Counted from the stretch's first letter, positions 35,395-44,958 are shown. The stretch is DNA of 54,912 nucleotides from Chryseobacterium gleum (GCA_945874695.1 CAMCHP010000010.1:1-54912), one strand, 5' to 3'. Numbers and translations: made by a program. The notes: a model not told the origin generated them from the sequence alone.

Positions 35395-36024
35395 TTAGTG
35401 GGCCGCTAGGTAATCAGCTACACCGCTAAAGGTCGCTTTCATCGCGTCTTCACCTTCTTTCCAGTTTGCAGGACAAACCTCTCCTTTGTCTTCAAAGTGA
35501 CGGAGGGCATCAACCATGCGAATGGCTTCATCGACGTTACGACCCAATGGGAAGTTATTGATCAACTGGTGCTGAACGATACCTGCTTTGTCAATCAAGA
35601 ACAAACCGCGGTATGCGATCATTGGTCCGTCAGTGATCAATTCACCATTTTCATTGTAGTCGTAGTCGCCCGCGATTACACCGTAGTTGGTTGCGATGGT
35701 TTTTGTGCCATCGGCAACAACAGGGTAAGTTACGCCTTGAATGCCACCTTTGTCTTTCGGCATTTGCAACCAAGAGTAGTGTGATTCAGCCGTATCGGTT
35801 GAACAAGCAACAACTACTGTGTCGCGTTGAGCGAATGCCTCAAGCTTTGCTTGAAACGCATGAAGTTCAGTAGGGCAAACGAAGGTGAAATCTTTTGGAT
35901 AAAAGAAAAACACAACATACTTCTTGCCGAGGTATTGATCAAGTGAAAAATTATCGACGATTTCATTTCCGTTGATAACGGTCGGTGCTGAAAAGTGCAC
36001 TGCTTTTTTTCCTACGAGTGACAT
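35395..36024 (-). CDS. Peroxiredoxin (2-Cys, AhpC/Prx1-type)
   Basis: A 209-residue protein from MSLVGKKAVHFSAPTVINGN; a start at 36054 would add ten residues that include the promoter spacer. The peroxidatic Cys is in KDFTFVCPTELHAF and the resolving Cys in VCPANWKEG (about 175), the typical 2-Cys arrangement. It reduces peroxides in the cytoplasm using thioredoxin-like donors. The gene has its own TATCTTTG box and terminator. No redox regulator is adjacent. Confidence 0.95.
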   Translation of the reverse strand: MSLVGKKAVHFSAPTVINGNEIVDNFSLDQYLGKKYVVFFFYPKDFTFVCPTELHAFQAKLEAFAQRDTVVVACSTDTAESHYSWLQMPKDKGGIQGVTYPVVADGTKTIATNYGVIAGDYDYNENGELITDGPMIAYRGLFLIDKAGIVQHQLINNFPLGRNVDEAIRMVDALRHFEDKGEVCPANWKEGEDAMKATFSGVADYLAAH

Positions 36025-36067
36025 ATGGTAAACACTTAAAAGATTAGACTTCAATTAAATTTCGGTG

Positions 36068-36075
36068 CAAAGATA
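36068..36075 (-). promoter_or_regulatory. -7 box (TATCTTTG) of the peroxiredoxin gene
   Basis: Minus strand TATCTTTGCACC, 43 nt before the ATG. The 36055-36279 gap between peroxiredoxin and ppk1 holds this and the ppk1 box; nothing else recognised. Confidence 0.65.
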
Positions 36076-36252
36076 CAATCTACTTCGAAGAGCTGTGGTG
36101 AAACGATGTTAACAGATCGTCGTTTTCTCATTGATTTTATTTATCCCCGATAAATCTTGCGATGCCGTGGCAGTGCCTGCAGCAGGGTATTTTAACGAGA
36201 TTTAGCTTCCTGATTCTGGTCAAGATGTTCAAATAAACCGCTGAACTTAACC

Positions 36253-36260
36253 TATTTTTG
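36253..36260 (+). promoter_or_regulatory. -7 box (TATTTTTG) of ppk1
   Basis: TATTTTTG, 19 nt before ATG 36280. Confidence 0.6.
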
Positions 36261-36279
36261 TTCGACCAATCACACACCC

Positions 36280-38388
36280 ATGCCCAATTTACAGAACGAC
36301 GAGTTCATAAACCGGGAAATAAGCTGGCTCGCTTTCAACGAACGCGTGCTGCAAGAAGCACAAGATCCTACTGTACCGTTGATCGAGCGGATGCGTTTTC
36401 TCGGGATTTTCTCGAACAATTTAGACGAGTTTTTTCGGGTCCGCATTGCCTCACTGCGTCGCCGCCTTGCTTTTAATCCGAAAGGCTTAACCGATTTGAA
36501 CTTCACCCCGGCTGAGACCATGGTGTCGATCAAACGAAAAGTCGTGGCCTTACAAAAAGCATACAACCAAACCTTTGACGCATTGGTAGAGGCTTTGCGC
36601 GATGAGCAAATCTATTTTCTCAATCCAGAAGACATTACCAATGCGCAATACGACTTTGCCACGCAGTATTTCAAGTCTGAAATCAGACCGAACTTGGTGC
36701 CAATCATGCTCGGTGGTGGCAATGCATTTCCTGAATTGCGCGACCAGTCGGTGAACTTAACCGTGCGCATGATTTCAGGCAAGGGCGATCAAGCGAAACA
36801 GCGCTATGCACTCATCGAAGTGCCCGATCACTTGCCCCGATTTATTGTGCTGCCCAGTGAAGGGGAGAAGTCGTATGTGATGTTTATCGAAGATGTGATT
36901 CGACTGCGCTTGCGCAAGCTCTTCGCGATTTTTGATCCAACCGATCTCGAGGCATATACCATCAAAATTACCCGCGACGCCGAACTTGATATCGATGACG
37001 ACATCGAGAAATCGATCGTTGCCAAAATGCAGAAAAGTCTCGATAAGCGGAAGAAAGGCGAGTATGTGCGTTTTGTTTACGATGCCCGAATGCCTCAAGA
37101 TATGTTCGATTACCTGATGCGCAAGATGCGCATCAAAGACAAGGAGAACATTATCGCAGGCAGCCGCTACCATAACAAACGCGACTTGATGGGCTTCCCA
37201 GATTTCGGACGAAAAGACTTATGCTTCAAACCGCTTCCTCCGCAACCACATCCAGATTTGATCAATCGAACCAGCTTAATCGAGCAAATCAAGAACCGTG
37301 ACGTTTTGATGCAATACCCGTATCAACAGTTTACGAATTTCGTCGATCTCTTGCGTGAGGCGGCCATCGACCCCGATGTTAAAGAAATCAAGATTTGCAT
37401 TTACCGCGTGGCGAAGAAATCGCACATCGTCAATGCACTTGAGAACGCGGCTCGCAATGGAAAAGAAGTCGTGGTTGTGATCGAATTGCAGGCGCGTTTC
37501 GACGAAAAGAACAACATCAAAGCTGCTGAGAAGCTCCAAGAAGCAGGTGCGCGTGTGGTTTTTGGTGTACCCGGCTTGAAGGTTCACGCGAAGATCGCAC
37601 TGATCACACGAAAAGAGGGGCGAGCCATCAACCAATATGCCCACATCGGTACCGGTAACTTTCACGGGGGCACTGCGGCAATCTACAGCGATACAGCCTT
37701 GCTTACCAGTGATGTTCGCATAACCCGTGAAATCAGTCGTTTGTTTGAGTTTTTTGACGACAACTATTTGCGATTTACGTTTCGACATATCATGGTTTCG
37801 CCATACAATACCCGTCGGCGGTTTGTTGATTTAATTGCGCGCGAAATCGAGTTCGCTGAACGTGGAAAACCAGCTTCGATCACCATTAAAATCAACAATT
37901 TGGTTGATGCGGGAATGATCCGAAAATTGTACGAAGCAAGCCAGGCTGGGGTGAAAATTAAGCTCATTATTCGCGGCATCTGCTCGTTGATTCCAGGGGT
38001 GAAAGGCATGAGCGAGAACATTGAGGTTTTCAGCATTGTCGGCCGATACCTCGAGCATTCACGCATTTTTGTATTCGCCAACGGTGGTGATCCTGAATAT
38101 TTCATCAGCAGCGCCGATTGGATGACTCGAAACCTCGATCACCGCGTTGAGGTGAGCGTACCCATCTTTGACGAACGCTTGAAACGTGACCTCGATCAGT
38201 ACCTCACCATGCAACTGAACGACAATGTAAAACTTCGCAGCATTACCAAAGACCTCAAGAACAAATATGTCGAGGCACAGAAAACAGAAGAACCTTTCAA
38301 CGCGCAAGAACGCTTGTACGCATGGTTTCAGCAGCGCGCAGAAGAAAGTCAGGTACATACTACGCAAGCGATAAATCCGTTACCTTAG
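36280..38388 (+). CDS. ppk1: Polyphosphate kinase 1
   Basis: A 702-residue protein of standard PPK1 length. Signature parts: NREISWLAFNERVLQEA at the N-terminus, the middle domain, the autophosphorylation region GLKVHAKIALITRKEG (phospho-His near 430), HIGTGNFHGGTAAIYSDTAL, IRGICSLIPGVKGMSENIEVFSIVGRYLEHSR and ISSADWMTRNLDHRVE. It reversibly builds inorganic polyphosphate from ATP. Own -7 box upstream; the outer-membrane-protein gene follows after 20 bp, so readthrough is possible. Confidence 0.97.
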   Translation: MPNLQNDEFINREISWLAFNERVLQEAQDPTVPLIERMRFLGIFSNNLDEFFRVRIASLRRRLAFNPKGLTDLNFTPAETMVSIKRKVVALQKAYNQTFDALVEALRDEQIYFLNPEDITNAQYDFATQYFKSEIRPNLVPIMLGGGNAFPELRDQSVNLTVRMISGKGDQAKQRYALIEVPDHLPRFIVLPSEGEKSYVMFIEDVIRLRLRKLFAIFDPTDLEAYTIKITRDAELDIDDDIEKSIVAKMQKSLDKRKKGEYVRFVYDARMPQDMFDYLMRKMRIKDKENIIAGSRYHNKRDLMGFPDFGRKDLCFKPLPPQPHPDLINRTSLIEQIKNRDVLMQYPYQQFTNFVDLLREAAIDPDVKEIKICIYRVAKKSHIVNALENAARNGKEVVVVIELQARFDEKNNIKAAEKLQEAGARVVFGVPGLKVHAKIALITRKEGRAINQYAHIGTGNFHGGTAAIYSDTALLTSDVRITREISRLFEFFDDNYLRFTFRHIMVSPYNTRRRFVDLIAREIEFAERGKPASITIKINNLVDAGMIRKLYEASQAGVKIKLIIRGICSLIPGVKGMSENIEVFSIVGRYLEHSRIFVFANGGDPEYFISSADWMTRNLDHRVEVSVPIFDERLKRDLDQYLTMQLNDNVKLRSITKDLKNKYVEAQKTEEPFNAQERLYAWFQQRAEESQVHTTQAINPLP

Positions 38389-38408
38389 ATTAATAAATCG
38401 CTATATCT

Positions 38409-39059
38409 ATGAAATCCAAACTCACGCTTTGTGTCTTATTTGTTGCCTTGTTTGCTTCGAGCGTTTTAGCCCAAACTGAACCCGTGAAATCGAAGTCTGA
38501 AGCACGCAACTTGGTCAAACTTAATTTTGACGGGTTGTTTGAAGGCCGTTATCAGTTTGCCTATGAGCGCGTTGTAGGTGATTTTATCTCGGTGCAAGGT
38601 TCGGTGGGTATCATCTTTGATTACGAATTCAGTGAGTCTGCGAATGCTGTTGATTTAACTGATTACCAAAAGAACGGCTTCGTTTTTACGCCTGAAATGC
38701 GGGTTTACCTGAGCGAATTTACCAATGATAATCCACCCAAAGGATTTTATGTCGGCGCTTTTGCGCGGTACCGCACCTTTGCTGAAAACGACATTTTTCG
38801 CAGTGAGCTCGAATACCGAAAGTACACGAATGATGTAACAACCGTTGGCGCTGGCCTGCATCTCGGTATTCAATACTACACCTCATTTGGCGTAGGGTTT
38901 GATGCATGGGTCGGTCCTGAGTTCCGCTACCGTACGCAAAACTCAACCGAAGAATTTGATTTTTCACCCTCAGGAGGTGGATCTGGCACCAGCAGCCGTC
39001 GAGAAAAGGTGAACGAAACGGTTGTGTTCGCAGGAATTGGCGTGGTTTACGCATTCTAA
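38409..39059 (+). CDS. Outer membrane beta-barrel protein (paralogue 1)
   Basis: A 216-residue exported protein with signal MKSKLTLCVLFVALFASSVLAQ. The rest shows alternating hydrophobic/polar beta strands (VKLNFDGLFEGRYQFAYERV, GFVFTPEMRVYLSEF, GFYVGAFARYRTF, GIQYYTSFGVGFDAWVGPEFRYRT) and ends in an aromatic residue (VVYAF), typical of small outer-membrane barrels, DUF3575-like. The next gene is a divergent paralogue 12 bp downstream, sharing the layout of YLSEF...GxYVG strands. Substrate or role is unknown. Confidence 0.8.
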   Translation: MKSKLTLCVLFVALFASSVLAQTEPVKSKSEARNLVKLNFDGLFEGRYQFAYERVVGDFISVQGSVGIIFDYEFSESANAVDLTDYQKNGFVFTPEMRVYLSEFTNDNPPKGFYVGAFARYRTFAENDIFRSELEYRKYTNDVTTVGAGLHLGIQYYTSFGVGFDAWVGPEFRYRTQNSTEEFDFSPSGGGSGTSSRREKVNETVVFAGIGVVYAF

Positions 39060-39071
39060 AACTTGGCTCCA

Positions 39072-39764
39072 ATGAAGTACATTTTCATCGTGCTTGCAAC
39101 GGCTTGCTCTTTCGGACAAGCATTTGGGCAGCTTCGGCTTGATTTGAACACCTATGAACATGTTTTCAAGTTTGACATTCTCAGCGCAGTGGTTAACAAT
39201 GAGTATACCGCATCGTATGAATACGCGATCGGCGAAGATTTCTCCTTGGTATTGACCGCTGGAATCCTCCATCGAAATTTCGAGCTTACAGAAACCTTTA
39301 GCAATGGCACAACGCGAGATCAATTCAATAACACTTCAGGTTGGTTGATTCAGCCTGAAGCGCGCTTTTATTTGTCAGAGTTTACCGGTGGTAGGCAGCC
39401 TGGGGCCTATGTGGGTGTTTATCCATTTTACCGCACAGAATTGGAAGAATTTCAAGGGGGGGCAGATCGCTATCCGTTCGCTCCAGTCGCCAATTTCGAA
39501 TCTGGTGATTTGCTTTGGGCCGACTATGAATCAAAATTCGATCAGTTTGGAATTGGCTTTAACGCGGGCTTCCAGTTATATACTGAGCACCAGTTGGGCT
39601 TCGAAATGCAGTTCTTCGTCAACATTCAATACAGCGACCTTGAGGTTCAGGGCGATGAGTACTATGCCAATGTCGTAGTTCCTATTGATCGCAGTCAGTT
39701 CAACCGCGACTTTACCTCAGGATTGCGCTTGTTTATTTTGTTCGGGAGCAAGCCAAAGGCCTAG
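39072..39764 (+). CDS. Outer membrane beta-barrel protein (paralogue 2)
   Basis: A 230-residue protein from MKYIFIVLATACSFGQAFGQ (signal peptide). Barrel strands correspond to those of the upstream gene: TASYEYAIGEDFSLVLTAG, WLIQPEARFYLSEFTGG, GAYVGVYPFYRTELEEF, GIGFNAGFQLYTEHQLGFEM. Tandem duplication with divergence is the simplest reading. A terminator follows. No function assigned. Confidence 0.78.
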   Translation: MKYIFIVLATACSFGQAFGQLRLDLNTYEHVFKFDILSAVVNNEYTASYEYAIGEDFSLVLTAGILHRNFELTETFSNGTTRDQFNNTSGWLIQPEARFYLSEFTGGRQPGAYVGVYPFYRTELEEFQGGADRYPFAPVANFESGDLLWADYESKFDQFGIGFNAGFQLYTEHQLGFEMQFFVNIQYSDLEVQGDEYYANVVVPIDRSQFNRDFTSGLRLFILFGSKPKA

Positions 39765-39785
39765 AATCGATCACGTTTGGGCATG

Positions 39786-39815
39786 AAAAAGCCCCTTGAT
39801 GAGGAGGGGCTTCTT
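39786..39815. terminator. Bidirectional terminator after the outer-membrane protein pair
   Basis: Hairpin arms AAGCCCCT (39789-39796) and AGGGGCTT (39805-39812) between the convergent genes. Confidence 0.8.
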
Positions 39816-39843
39816 CTAACCAAAACAAATACATGAGCGCGTT

Positions 39844-40218
39844 TTACCGCGATGAATCCATCGATTTGAACGTGAAGCGAACGTGGTGTAAAGCGCCATC
39901 TCCTGAAGCGATGCGCAGCGTTGAAAGCCGCTTCAATACATACGCTTCAAAATCTTTATTGCTGGCGTTTGATTCTACAACAGTTAGCATACCACACGCT
40001 TCGGCGCGAAAACTCACAAGCACAATTTCTTGTTCGTGAACGGCCTTGAGTTGATTCGGGTAGCTCACAGCACGCATCACTTCCCGAGTTACACTACTGC
40101 TTTTGGCAGTTACTTTGGTGACCGAATCAGGTTCGGTTTCACCGTTGCCAGCCCATCCTGAGGTAGAGAGAAGGATGACCATGGCCATGGTTAAAAGTTG
40201 TTGAGTCAGCGTTTTCAC
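39844..40218 (-). CDS. Small secreted protein with TonB-C-like fold
   Basis: A 124-residue protein from GTG 40218 (MKTLTQQLLTMAMVILLSTS), a Sec signal peptide. A TTG start at 40242 would lie inside the likely promoter box, so I prefer GTG. The mature part REVMRAVSYPNQLKAVHEQE, IVLVSFRAEACGMLTVVESN, FEAYVLKRLSTL resembles the TonB C-terminal pattern (YP..L, V.V.F.....G.....V..S, ..L...L..L). There is no membrane anchor or Pro-rich spacer, so it is not a TonB energy transducer. Similar small proteins are widespread and unassigned in Bacteroidota. Confidence 0.65.
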   Translation of the reverse strand: MKTLTQQLLTMAMVILLSTSGWAGNGETEPDSVTKVTAKSSSVTREVMRAVSYPNQLKAVHEQEIVLVSFRAEACGMLTVVESNASNKDFEAYVLKRLSTLRIASGDGALHHVRFTFKSMDSSR

Positions 40219-40343
40219 AGTTTTTCGTTTTTGATGGTGCAAATTTCGACTACAAGTTCTGTGATGACTTTAAGCCTAAGTGAATCTTAGGTTGTGATGT
40301 AGCATTCGTGTGTTAACATGATGTAGGCTTTGTTAAGTCGCGG

Positions 40344-40351
40344 TATCTTTG
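40344..40351 (+). promoter_or_regulatory. -7 box (TATCTTTG) 6 nt before pdeM
   Basis: TATCTTTG, CACTCC, ATG 40358. Confidence 0.65.
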
Positions 40352-40357
40352 CACTCC

Positions 40358-41029
40358 ATGATGGATGCCGCGTTTAAACCACCGCTTGCGCTCCCTGAAA
40401 GTGCCTTCGACCTGCTGCCAGATAAGGCTTTGCTTTGGCATGCCTCGAAAACACTCATCGTGAGTGACATTCACATCGGAAAGGCTGCTCACTTTCGAAA
40501 GAATGGGATCGCATTGCCAAAGGCTGTGAACAGCGAAAACCTTTGGCGTTTGGCCAACCTCCTCCTCGATACCCAAGCGAGCCGCTTACTCATTTTGGGA
40601 GACTTGGTGCACAGCACGCACAATCAGGAATGGGAGCAATTCGTCGATTTTAGAGCAAATTTTCCTCACGTTGAGGTCGTGCTTGTGCGTGGAAACCACG
40701 ACATCCTGCCTGATCATCACTATCAAAATGCCGATATCAACTGCGTAACCGAGTTGTCTGAAGACGGGTTTTATTTTACCCATGACCCCGCATCCGACCG
40801 AAGGGAGCAAAACCTTACCAGCGAGAATTACCACCTCTGCGGACACTTGCACCCCGCTGTAATCTTACGTGGAACGGCCCGACAAGCCATGCGTTTACCT
40901 TGTTTTTGGTTTGGAATTCACCAGGGGGTACTGCCTGCTTTTGGAAGCTTCACAGGCACCAAAACAATTCGTTCTGAGAAGCAAGATCGGGTGTACGCTA
41001 TTGGCGCAGGAAAGGTGTTTAGCGTTTAG
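40358..41029 (+). CDS. pdeM: Ligase-associated DNA damage response endonuclease PdeM
   Basis: A 223-residue calcineurin-like metallophosphoesterase. Metal-binding motifs: IVSDIHIGKAAHFRKNGIALP, LLILGDLVHS, VLVRGNHD and CGHLHPAV. This matches PdeM, usually encoded with LigB/Lhr-type partners in the 'ligase-associated' DNA repair set. Those partners are not adjacent here. The protein should be cytoplasmic with DNA endonuclease/phosphodiesterase activity. The 3' end overlaps the convergent YwqK-like gene by 11 bp. The promoter box ends 6 nt before the start. Confidence 0.9.
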   Translation: MMDAAFKPPLALPESAFDLLPDKALLWHASKTLIVSDIHIGKAAHFRKNGIALPKAVNSENLWRLANLLLDTQASRLLILGDLVHSTHNQEWEQFVDFRANFPHVEVVLVRGNHDILPDHHYQNADINCVTELSEDGFYFTHDPASDRREQNLTSENYHLCGHLHPAVILRGTARQAMRLPCFWFGIHQGVLPAFGSFTGTKTIRSEKQDRVYAIGAGKVFSV

Positions 41030-41408
41030 CTGCTAACTCGATTTCTCGCAAAAGAATGCCCTTGCGATAAAAGAACTCTTTGGTGCGGCGTCCCAGTGAA
41101 TCACACTCGTAATGCAGGCCTTCTTCCCGTCCTTTATCGTATAATTCATAACTCTTTAAACGGCCGTTTTCCCAATAATAGCGCCATTCGCCGTGTTCTA
41201 TGCCGTTCTTGTAGTGGCCAACATAATCGATGTTGCCGTTGGTGAAAAACAACTCTTCTTTCACCTTTTCATGGTGCGCACCGTGGGTGTAAACAACCAC
41301 ATACGGTTTGCCGTTTTTATGACTGCGAACCACATGCCGCGTGAGCGCATCATTTTGAAGCGCTAAGGGCGAAATCAGACAAAGCAATACGAGTGCGTGC
41401 TTGATCAT
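41019..41408 (-). CDS. Exported YwqK/MORN-repeat-like protein
   Basis: A 129-residue protein with a short N-terminal hydrophobic signal (MIKHALVLLCLISPLALQ). It contains MORN-variant repeats: EELFFTNGNIDYVGHYKNGI, EHGEWRYYWENGRLKSYELY, KGREEGLHYECDSLGRRTKEF. Proteins of this type are often labelled YwqK-family antitoxin; here a structural or binding role outside the cytoplasm is more plausible given the signal peptide. No toxin partner is visible. Confidence 0.7.
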   Translation of the reverse strand: MIKHALVLLCLISPLALQNDALTRHVVRSHKNGKPYVVVYTHGAHHEKVKEELFFTNGNIDYVGHYKNGIEHGEWRYYWENGRLKSYELYDKGREEGLHYECDSLGRRTKEFFYRKGILLREIELAAKR

Positions 41409-41537
41409 GAGGTTTGAAATGTCGAGTTCATCACGCTTTTGTACGTTTGCGCCATTGCAGGGTTACTTCCGTTCATCGAAACTTCGCATGCAATTTCACG
41501 TACAAGGAAGCGTGCATGTACGCATGCCAAGTTTCTT

Positions 41538-43055
41538 ATGCGAAGGAAGGTTCAAATCGTGTTTGCTGTTGGCTTGATTCTCGTTGCACATGCATGGGGC
41601 AATCTCGCGTGGGCGCAAAACTCAATGTGGCATACAGCTACGGTTTCGGCCGAAGGCTATAGGTCAGATTTTGAGCTGCTGGAGGCAACCCTAAAGGCCA
41701 CGCATGGCGGATTGACAAAATACACCTCGGCTGAAGAATTGCAGGCACTTGCAGATGCGTTGAAAACAGCTGACCATGACATCACCCTTCACCTAGCCTA
41801 CGCAAAACTTGCGCAGTACATCGACGCAATTCGCGATGGGCACACATGGATCATGCCCGCCGAGGTCCAAGCCCATGAAATTTTGAGCCAAGCCTTTTTG
41901 CCATTTACGGTGAAAGTGCAAGGCTTCGACGTGTGCATTGATCAAAATTACAGCGACTGCCACGACCTCAAACCTGGAACCGTTTTGACGGCGATCGACG
42001 GTCGCCCCGTGCGGAACATCGTGCGCGAATTGCTGCCGTATTTTACGGCTGACGGACATTCACTCTCGGGTAAACTTGGCGGCCTAGAAAGTCAATTTTG
42101 GTGGTACTACGGCTTGCATTTCGGATTTCATAAGACCCACGAGGTGGCTTTTAAACGGGTCGATGGATTCGCTGATGTGCGCACCGTTGCCGCCTTGCGT
42201 ATGAACGATCGCATCAACGATTTAAATGAGATTTACACGCGCTACAATGACCATGATGCGCCCGTTGCGTGGTCAATTCACGGAGAAGCAGCGCTTTTAC
42301 AGGTGCATTCGTTCAGCAGCATGTCATTGAACCAGTACCGCAAGCAATTTAGCTCGGCCATGGCTGCTTTTAAAGCCGCAGGCTGCAACTTTATGGTGAT
42401 TGATGTCCGCGGTAATGGGGGCGGCCGTGAAGGGGTCGAGAACCTTTTGCTGGCTTGTTTGGGCCAAAGCTGTGAAGAAAAATACGATGCGGTTGAAATC
42501 TGTGCGCCGTATGCACCACATTATCGCCACTTTAAACAAGGCTTCAAACGTCGGACGGAAGATTGGATATACACAGCCGTCGAATTCAGGCGCAATGCCT
42601 CGCAAAAATGGGAACGCCGCGATCGTTTCAAACGCAGTTTCGACGGCATTGATCAACCGTTCACCGGTCCGGTGAGCATTCTCATTGACCGCAATACATT
42701 TTCAGGAGCGTCTGAATTTGCAGCGCTCGTGCGTGATAATGTTCCGATGAGTATATTGATTGGCGAAGAAACTTGCGGCGGTTACCAAGGCCATACCAGT
42801 GGGTACGCTTACGAACTCGTTCTCCCGAATACGGGTTTCATCATTCACATTCCCCGCATTTGGTTTGATTTGAACGTGCCAGGCAGCGATACCGGTGGCG
42901 TGCGGCCACATGTGAACATAACCTCCGAAGGGCATGCCGGGGAAGTTGATCATGTTTTGAATTTCGCCCTAACGGGCGGATGGGTGCAGACGCTCCATGA
43001 CGCTACACCACAAACAACATCACAGTCAATGCAGCACGAAACGCTGAAACCTTAA
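41538..43055 (+). CDS. S41-family (C-terminal processing type) peptidase
   Basis: A 505-residue protein from MRRKVQIVFAVGLILVAHAW (signal peptide); an upstream GTG/TTG start at 41439 would add 33 residues ahead of the signal. Residues about 250-430 carry the S41 core: FMVIDVRGNGGGREGVENLL, the nucleophile region ILIDRNTFSGASEFAALVRD and ILIGEETCGGYQGHTSG. Periplasmic or surface-exposed protease. The C-terminal ALTGGWVQ sequence is encoded by a palindromic-repeat copy (42961-42982). Overlaps the convergent lipoprotein gene by 4 bp. Confidence 0.88.
   Translation: MRRKVQIVFAVGLILVAHAWGNLAWAQNSMWHTATVSAEGYRSDFELLEATLKATHGGLTKYTSAEELQALADALKTADHDITLHLAYAKLAQYIDAIRDGHTWIMPAEVQAHEILSQAFLPFTVKVQGFDVCIDQNYSDCHDLKPGTVLTAIDGRPVRNIVRELLPYFTADGHSLSGKLGGLESQFWWYYGLHFGFHKTHEVAFKRVDGFADVRTVAALRMNDRINDLNEIYTRYNDHDAPVAWSIHGEAALLQVHSFSSMSLNQYRKQFSSAMAAFKAAGCNFMVIDVRGNGGGREGVENLLLACLGQSCEEKYDAVEICAPYAPHYRHFKQGFKRRTEDWIYTAVEFRRNASQKWERRDRFKRSFDGIDQPFTGPVSILIDRNTFSGASEFAALVRDNVPMSILIGEETCGGYQGHTSGYAYELVLPNTGFIIHIPRIWFDLNVPGSDTGGVRPHVNITSEGHAGEVDHVLNFALTGGWVQTLHDATPQTTSQSMQHETLKP
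42961..42982 (+). repeat. Palindromic repeat copy (in S41 peptidase gene)
   Basis: ATTT, arm CGCCC (42965-42969), loop TAAC, arm GGGCG (42974-42978), GATG; sense, read as FALTGGW. Arm pairs swapped relative to the CGGCC/GGCCG copies. Confidence 0.8.
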
Positions 43056-43567
43056 AATTCGATATCGACACTAAAGCTCCCTGATACGGGGATGTCGAAC
43101 CCAACCAATGCACCGTCAACGGTTTCTCTCAGAATCATTTGAAAACTTACCGATTCGGTTCCACCGAGGATAGCAGGTGTGACGTTGATTACGCCATTTG
43201 TGCAAGCATAGGTGCGGTAAGGCAAAAGCTGATCGCCATTGTTCACCTCTTCGAAGAGGTTGAAAACATCATTTTCAGGAATGTAGAACACACTGCCACC
43301 TAAACTATCGATGCCGATTTGAATGCTCAAGTTGTGGGTTTCGGTTTCACCTTCGCCACGCAAATCAGCGGTAAGATAATACCGACGTGAAAAGATATCT
43401 TCGGGATTGGCTCTTACATAATCCGCCATCAAGAGCGGGTAGGTTTCACCACCCCATTTTACTGAACCACAGTCGCAGTCGTAAAGCGGGTTCGTGAATT
43501 CTTCAGACTTCTTGCAACCTGCAAAAACAAGAGCAACAAAGGCAAGCAGTAATATGAAGGTTCTCAT
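43052..43567 (-). CDS. Uncharacterised lipoprotein
   Basis: A 171-residue protein from ATG 43567 (MRTFILLLAFVALVFAGC, lipobox before Cys 18). Further upstream ATG 43612 would place 15 residues ahead of the signal. After the Cys comes a KKSEEFTNPLYDCDCGSVKW segment with two close Cys and then beta-rich sequence. No family recognised. A TAACTTTC-like box is visible upstream (43586-43593). Confidence 0.75.
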   Translation of the reverse strand: MRTFILLLAFVALVFAGCKKSEEFTNPLYDCDCGSVKWGGETYPLLMADYVRANPEDIFSRRYYLTADLRGEGETETHNLSIQIGIDSLGGSVFYIPENDVFNLFEEVNNGDQLLPYRTYACTNGVINVTPAILGGTESVSFQMILRETVDGALVGFDIPVSGSFSVDIEF

Positions 43568-43703
43568 AATGGGCAATTCAGAGTGGAAAGTTAGGGATTT
43601 TTGCGATTTCAACCCCTACATCTCAGGCAGCGAATTGTGCAACTATGCATTTCTTAAAATACAGCGCTCGAATTCTCGGCGCGTTTTTTGATCTTCGCAC
43701 TGC

Positions 43704-44915
43704 ATGAGAGTTACCGCACTTTTAATTTTATTTCCCCTGTTTGTCGCTGCACAGCTTCGCATTGAACCGGCGAAACAGAACCTGCTGAAGGTCAGTAACA
43801 CAATTCGCACGGGTGCCCAACAAACAGAGGTTTATTTACCATTGCTGGATGGCAAGCGTGTGGGGGTCGTTGGTAACCACACTTCCATGGTTGATGAGGT
43901 TCACTTGGTTGATTTGTTGATTGCTAATCGCATCACTGTAGCTGCTGTGTACGCGCCCGAGCATGGCTTCCGTGGCGATGCAGGTGCCGGCGAAACAATT
44001 CGCGACGGGCGTGATGCAAAAACAGGGCTACCTATTTTTTCACTGTACGGGAGCACCAAGAAACCCACACCGAAAATGCTGGAGGGCATTGATTTGCTGG
44101 TGTTTGACATGCAAGATGTGGGCGCGCGTTTTTATACCTACCTCTCTACCTTGCATTATGTGATGGAGGCTGCGGCAGAGCAAAAGATTCCGGTTGTGGT
44201 GCTTGATCGTCCTAATCCGAACGGATTTTATACCGATGGGCCAATACTCAATCCGGCTTTTGCTTCGTTTGTTGGCATGCACCCCATTCCATTAGTTCAC
44301 GGCATGACTTTGGGCGAGCTGGCTCAAATGATCAATGGCGAAGGGTGGTTGAAAGGAAAAGTCAAAGCCGAGCTCACCGTTGTGCCATGTGCAAACTATC
44401 GGAAAAGCGATTTATTTATACTCGAAACGGATCCGAGTCCGAACCTTACAAGCATGGACGCTGTGTACCTCTATCCATCGCTGTGTTTATTTGAGCCCAC
44501 CGTTGTAAGCATTGGTCGCGGCACCGATACGCCCTTTGAAATATACGGGCACCCCGAGGTGCGTTTTGGAAACTATCAGTTTACGCCTGAAAGCCGTCAA
44601 GGCAAAGCACCCAATCCAAAGCACAAAGGCAAACTGTGTTACGGTCAAGACGTTTCAAGCTTTGGTAGTTTCTACCCTCAAACCCACCGCCAACTCTATC
44701 TCGATTGGTTGTTGGCGACTTACGCAAAGTACACGGCTGAAAAGGGCGCGGGCTTTTTCACAGAACCTGATTTCTTTGATAAACTCGCTGGAACGGATGC
44801 ATTGCGTAAGCAGATTATTGCGGGGAAAACAGCCGATGAAATTCGCGCGTCGTGGGCACAAGGCTTGATAGATTTCGAGGTGCAGCGAATGCCATACCTG
44901 CTCTACCCCGGGTAG
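43704..44915 (+). CDS. namZ: DUF1343 / exo-beta-N-acetylmuramidase NamZ family protein
   Basis: A 403-residue protein beginning with a short signal (MRVTALLILFPLFVAAQ). Segments typical of DUF1343/NamZ: GKRVGVVGNHTSMV, AVYAPEHGFRGDAGAGETIRDG, KTGLPIFSLYGSTKKPTPKML, VFDMQDVGARFYTYLSTLHY, VVVLDRPNPNGF and LYPSLCLFEPTVVSIGRGTDTPFE. NamZ removes N-acetylmuramic acid from peptidoglycan fragments, a recycling or muropeptide-scavenging enzyme. Gene symbol is given by family; a different sugar target cannot be excluded. Confidence 0.88.
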   Translation: MRVTALLILFPLFVAAQLRIEPAKQNLLKVSNTIRTGAQQTEVYLPLLDGKRVGVVGNHTSMVDEVHLVDLLIANRITVAAVYAPEHGFRGDAGAGETIRDGRDAKTGLPIFSLYGSTKKPTPKMLEGIDLLVFDMQDVGARFYTYLSTLHYVMEAAAEQKIPVVVLDRPNPNGFYTDGPILNPAFASFVGMHPIPLVHGMTLGELAQMINGEGWLKGKVKAELTVVPCANYRKSDLFILETDPSPNLTSMDAVYLYPSLCLFEPTVVSIGRGTDTPFEIYGHPEVRFGNYQFTPESRQGKAPNPKHKGKLCYGQDVSSFGSFYPQTHRQLYLDWLLATYAKYTAEKGAGFFTEPDFFDKLAGTDALRKQIIAGKTADEIRASWAQGLIDFEVQRMPYLLYPG

Positions 44916-44958
44916 TGTAACTCTTTGATTCATCCTGCGACGGCGAGCGAAGAACTGT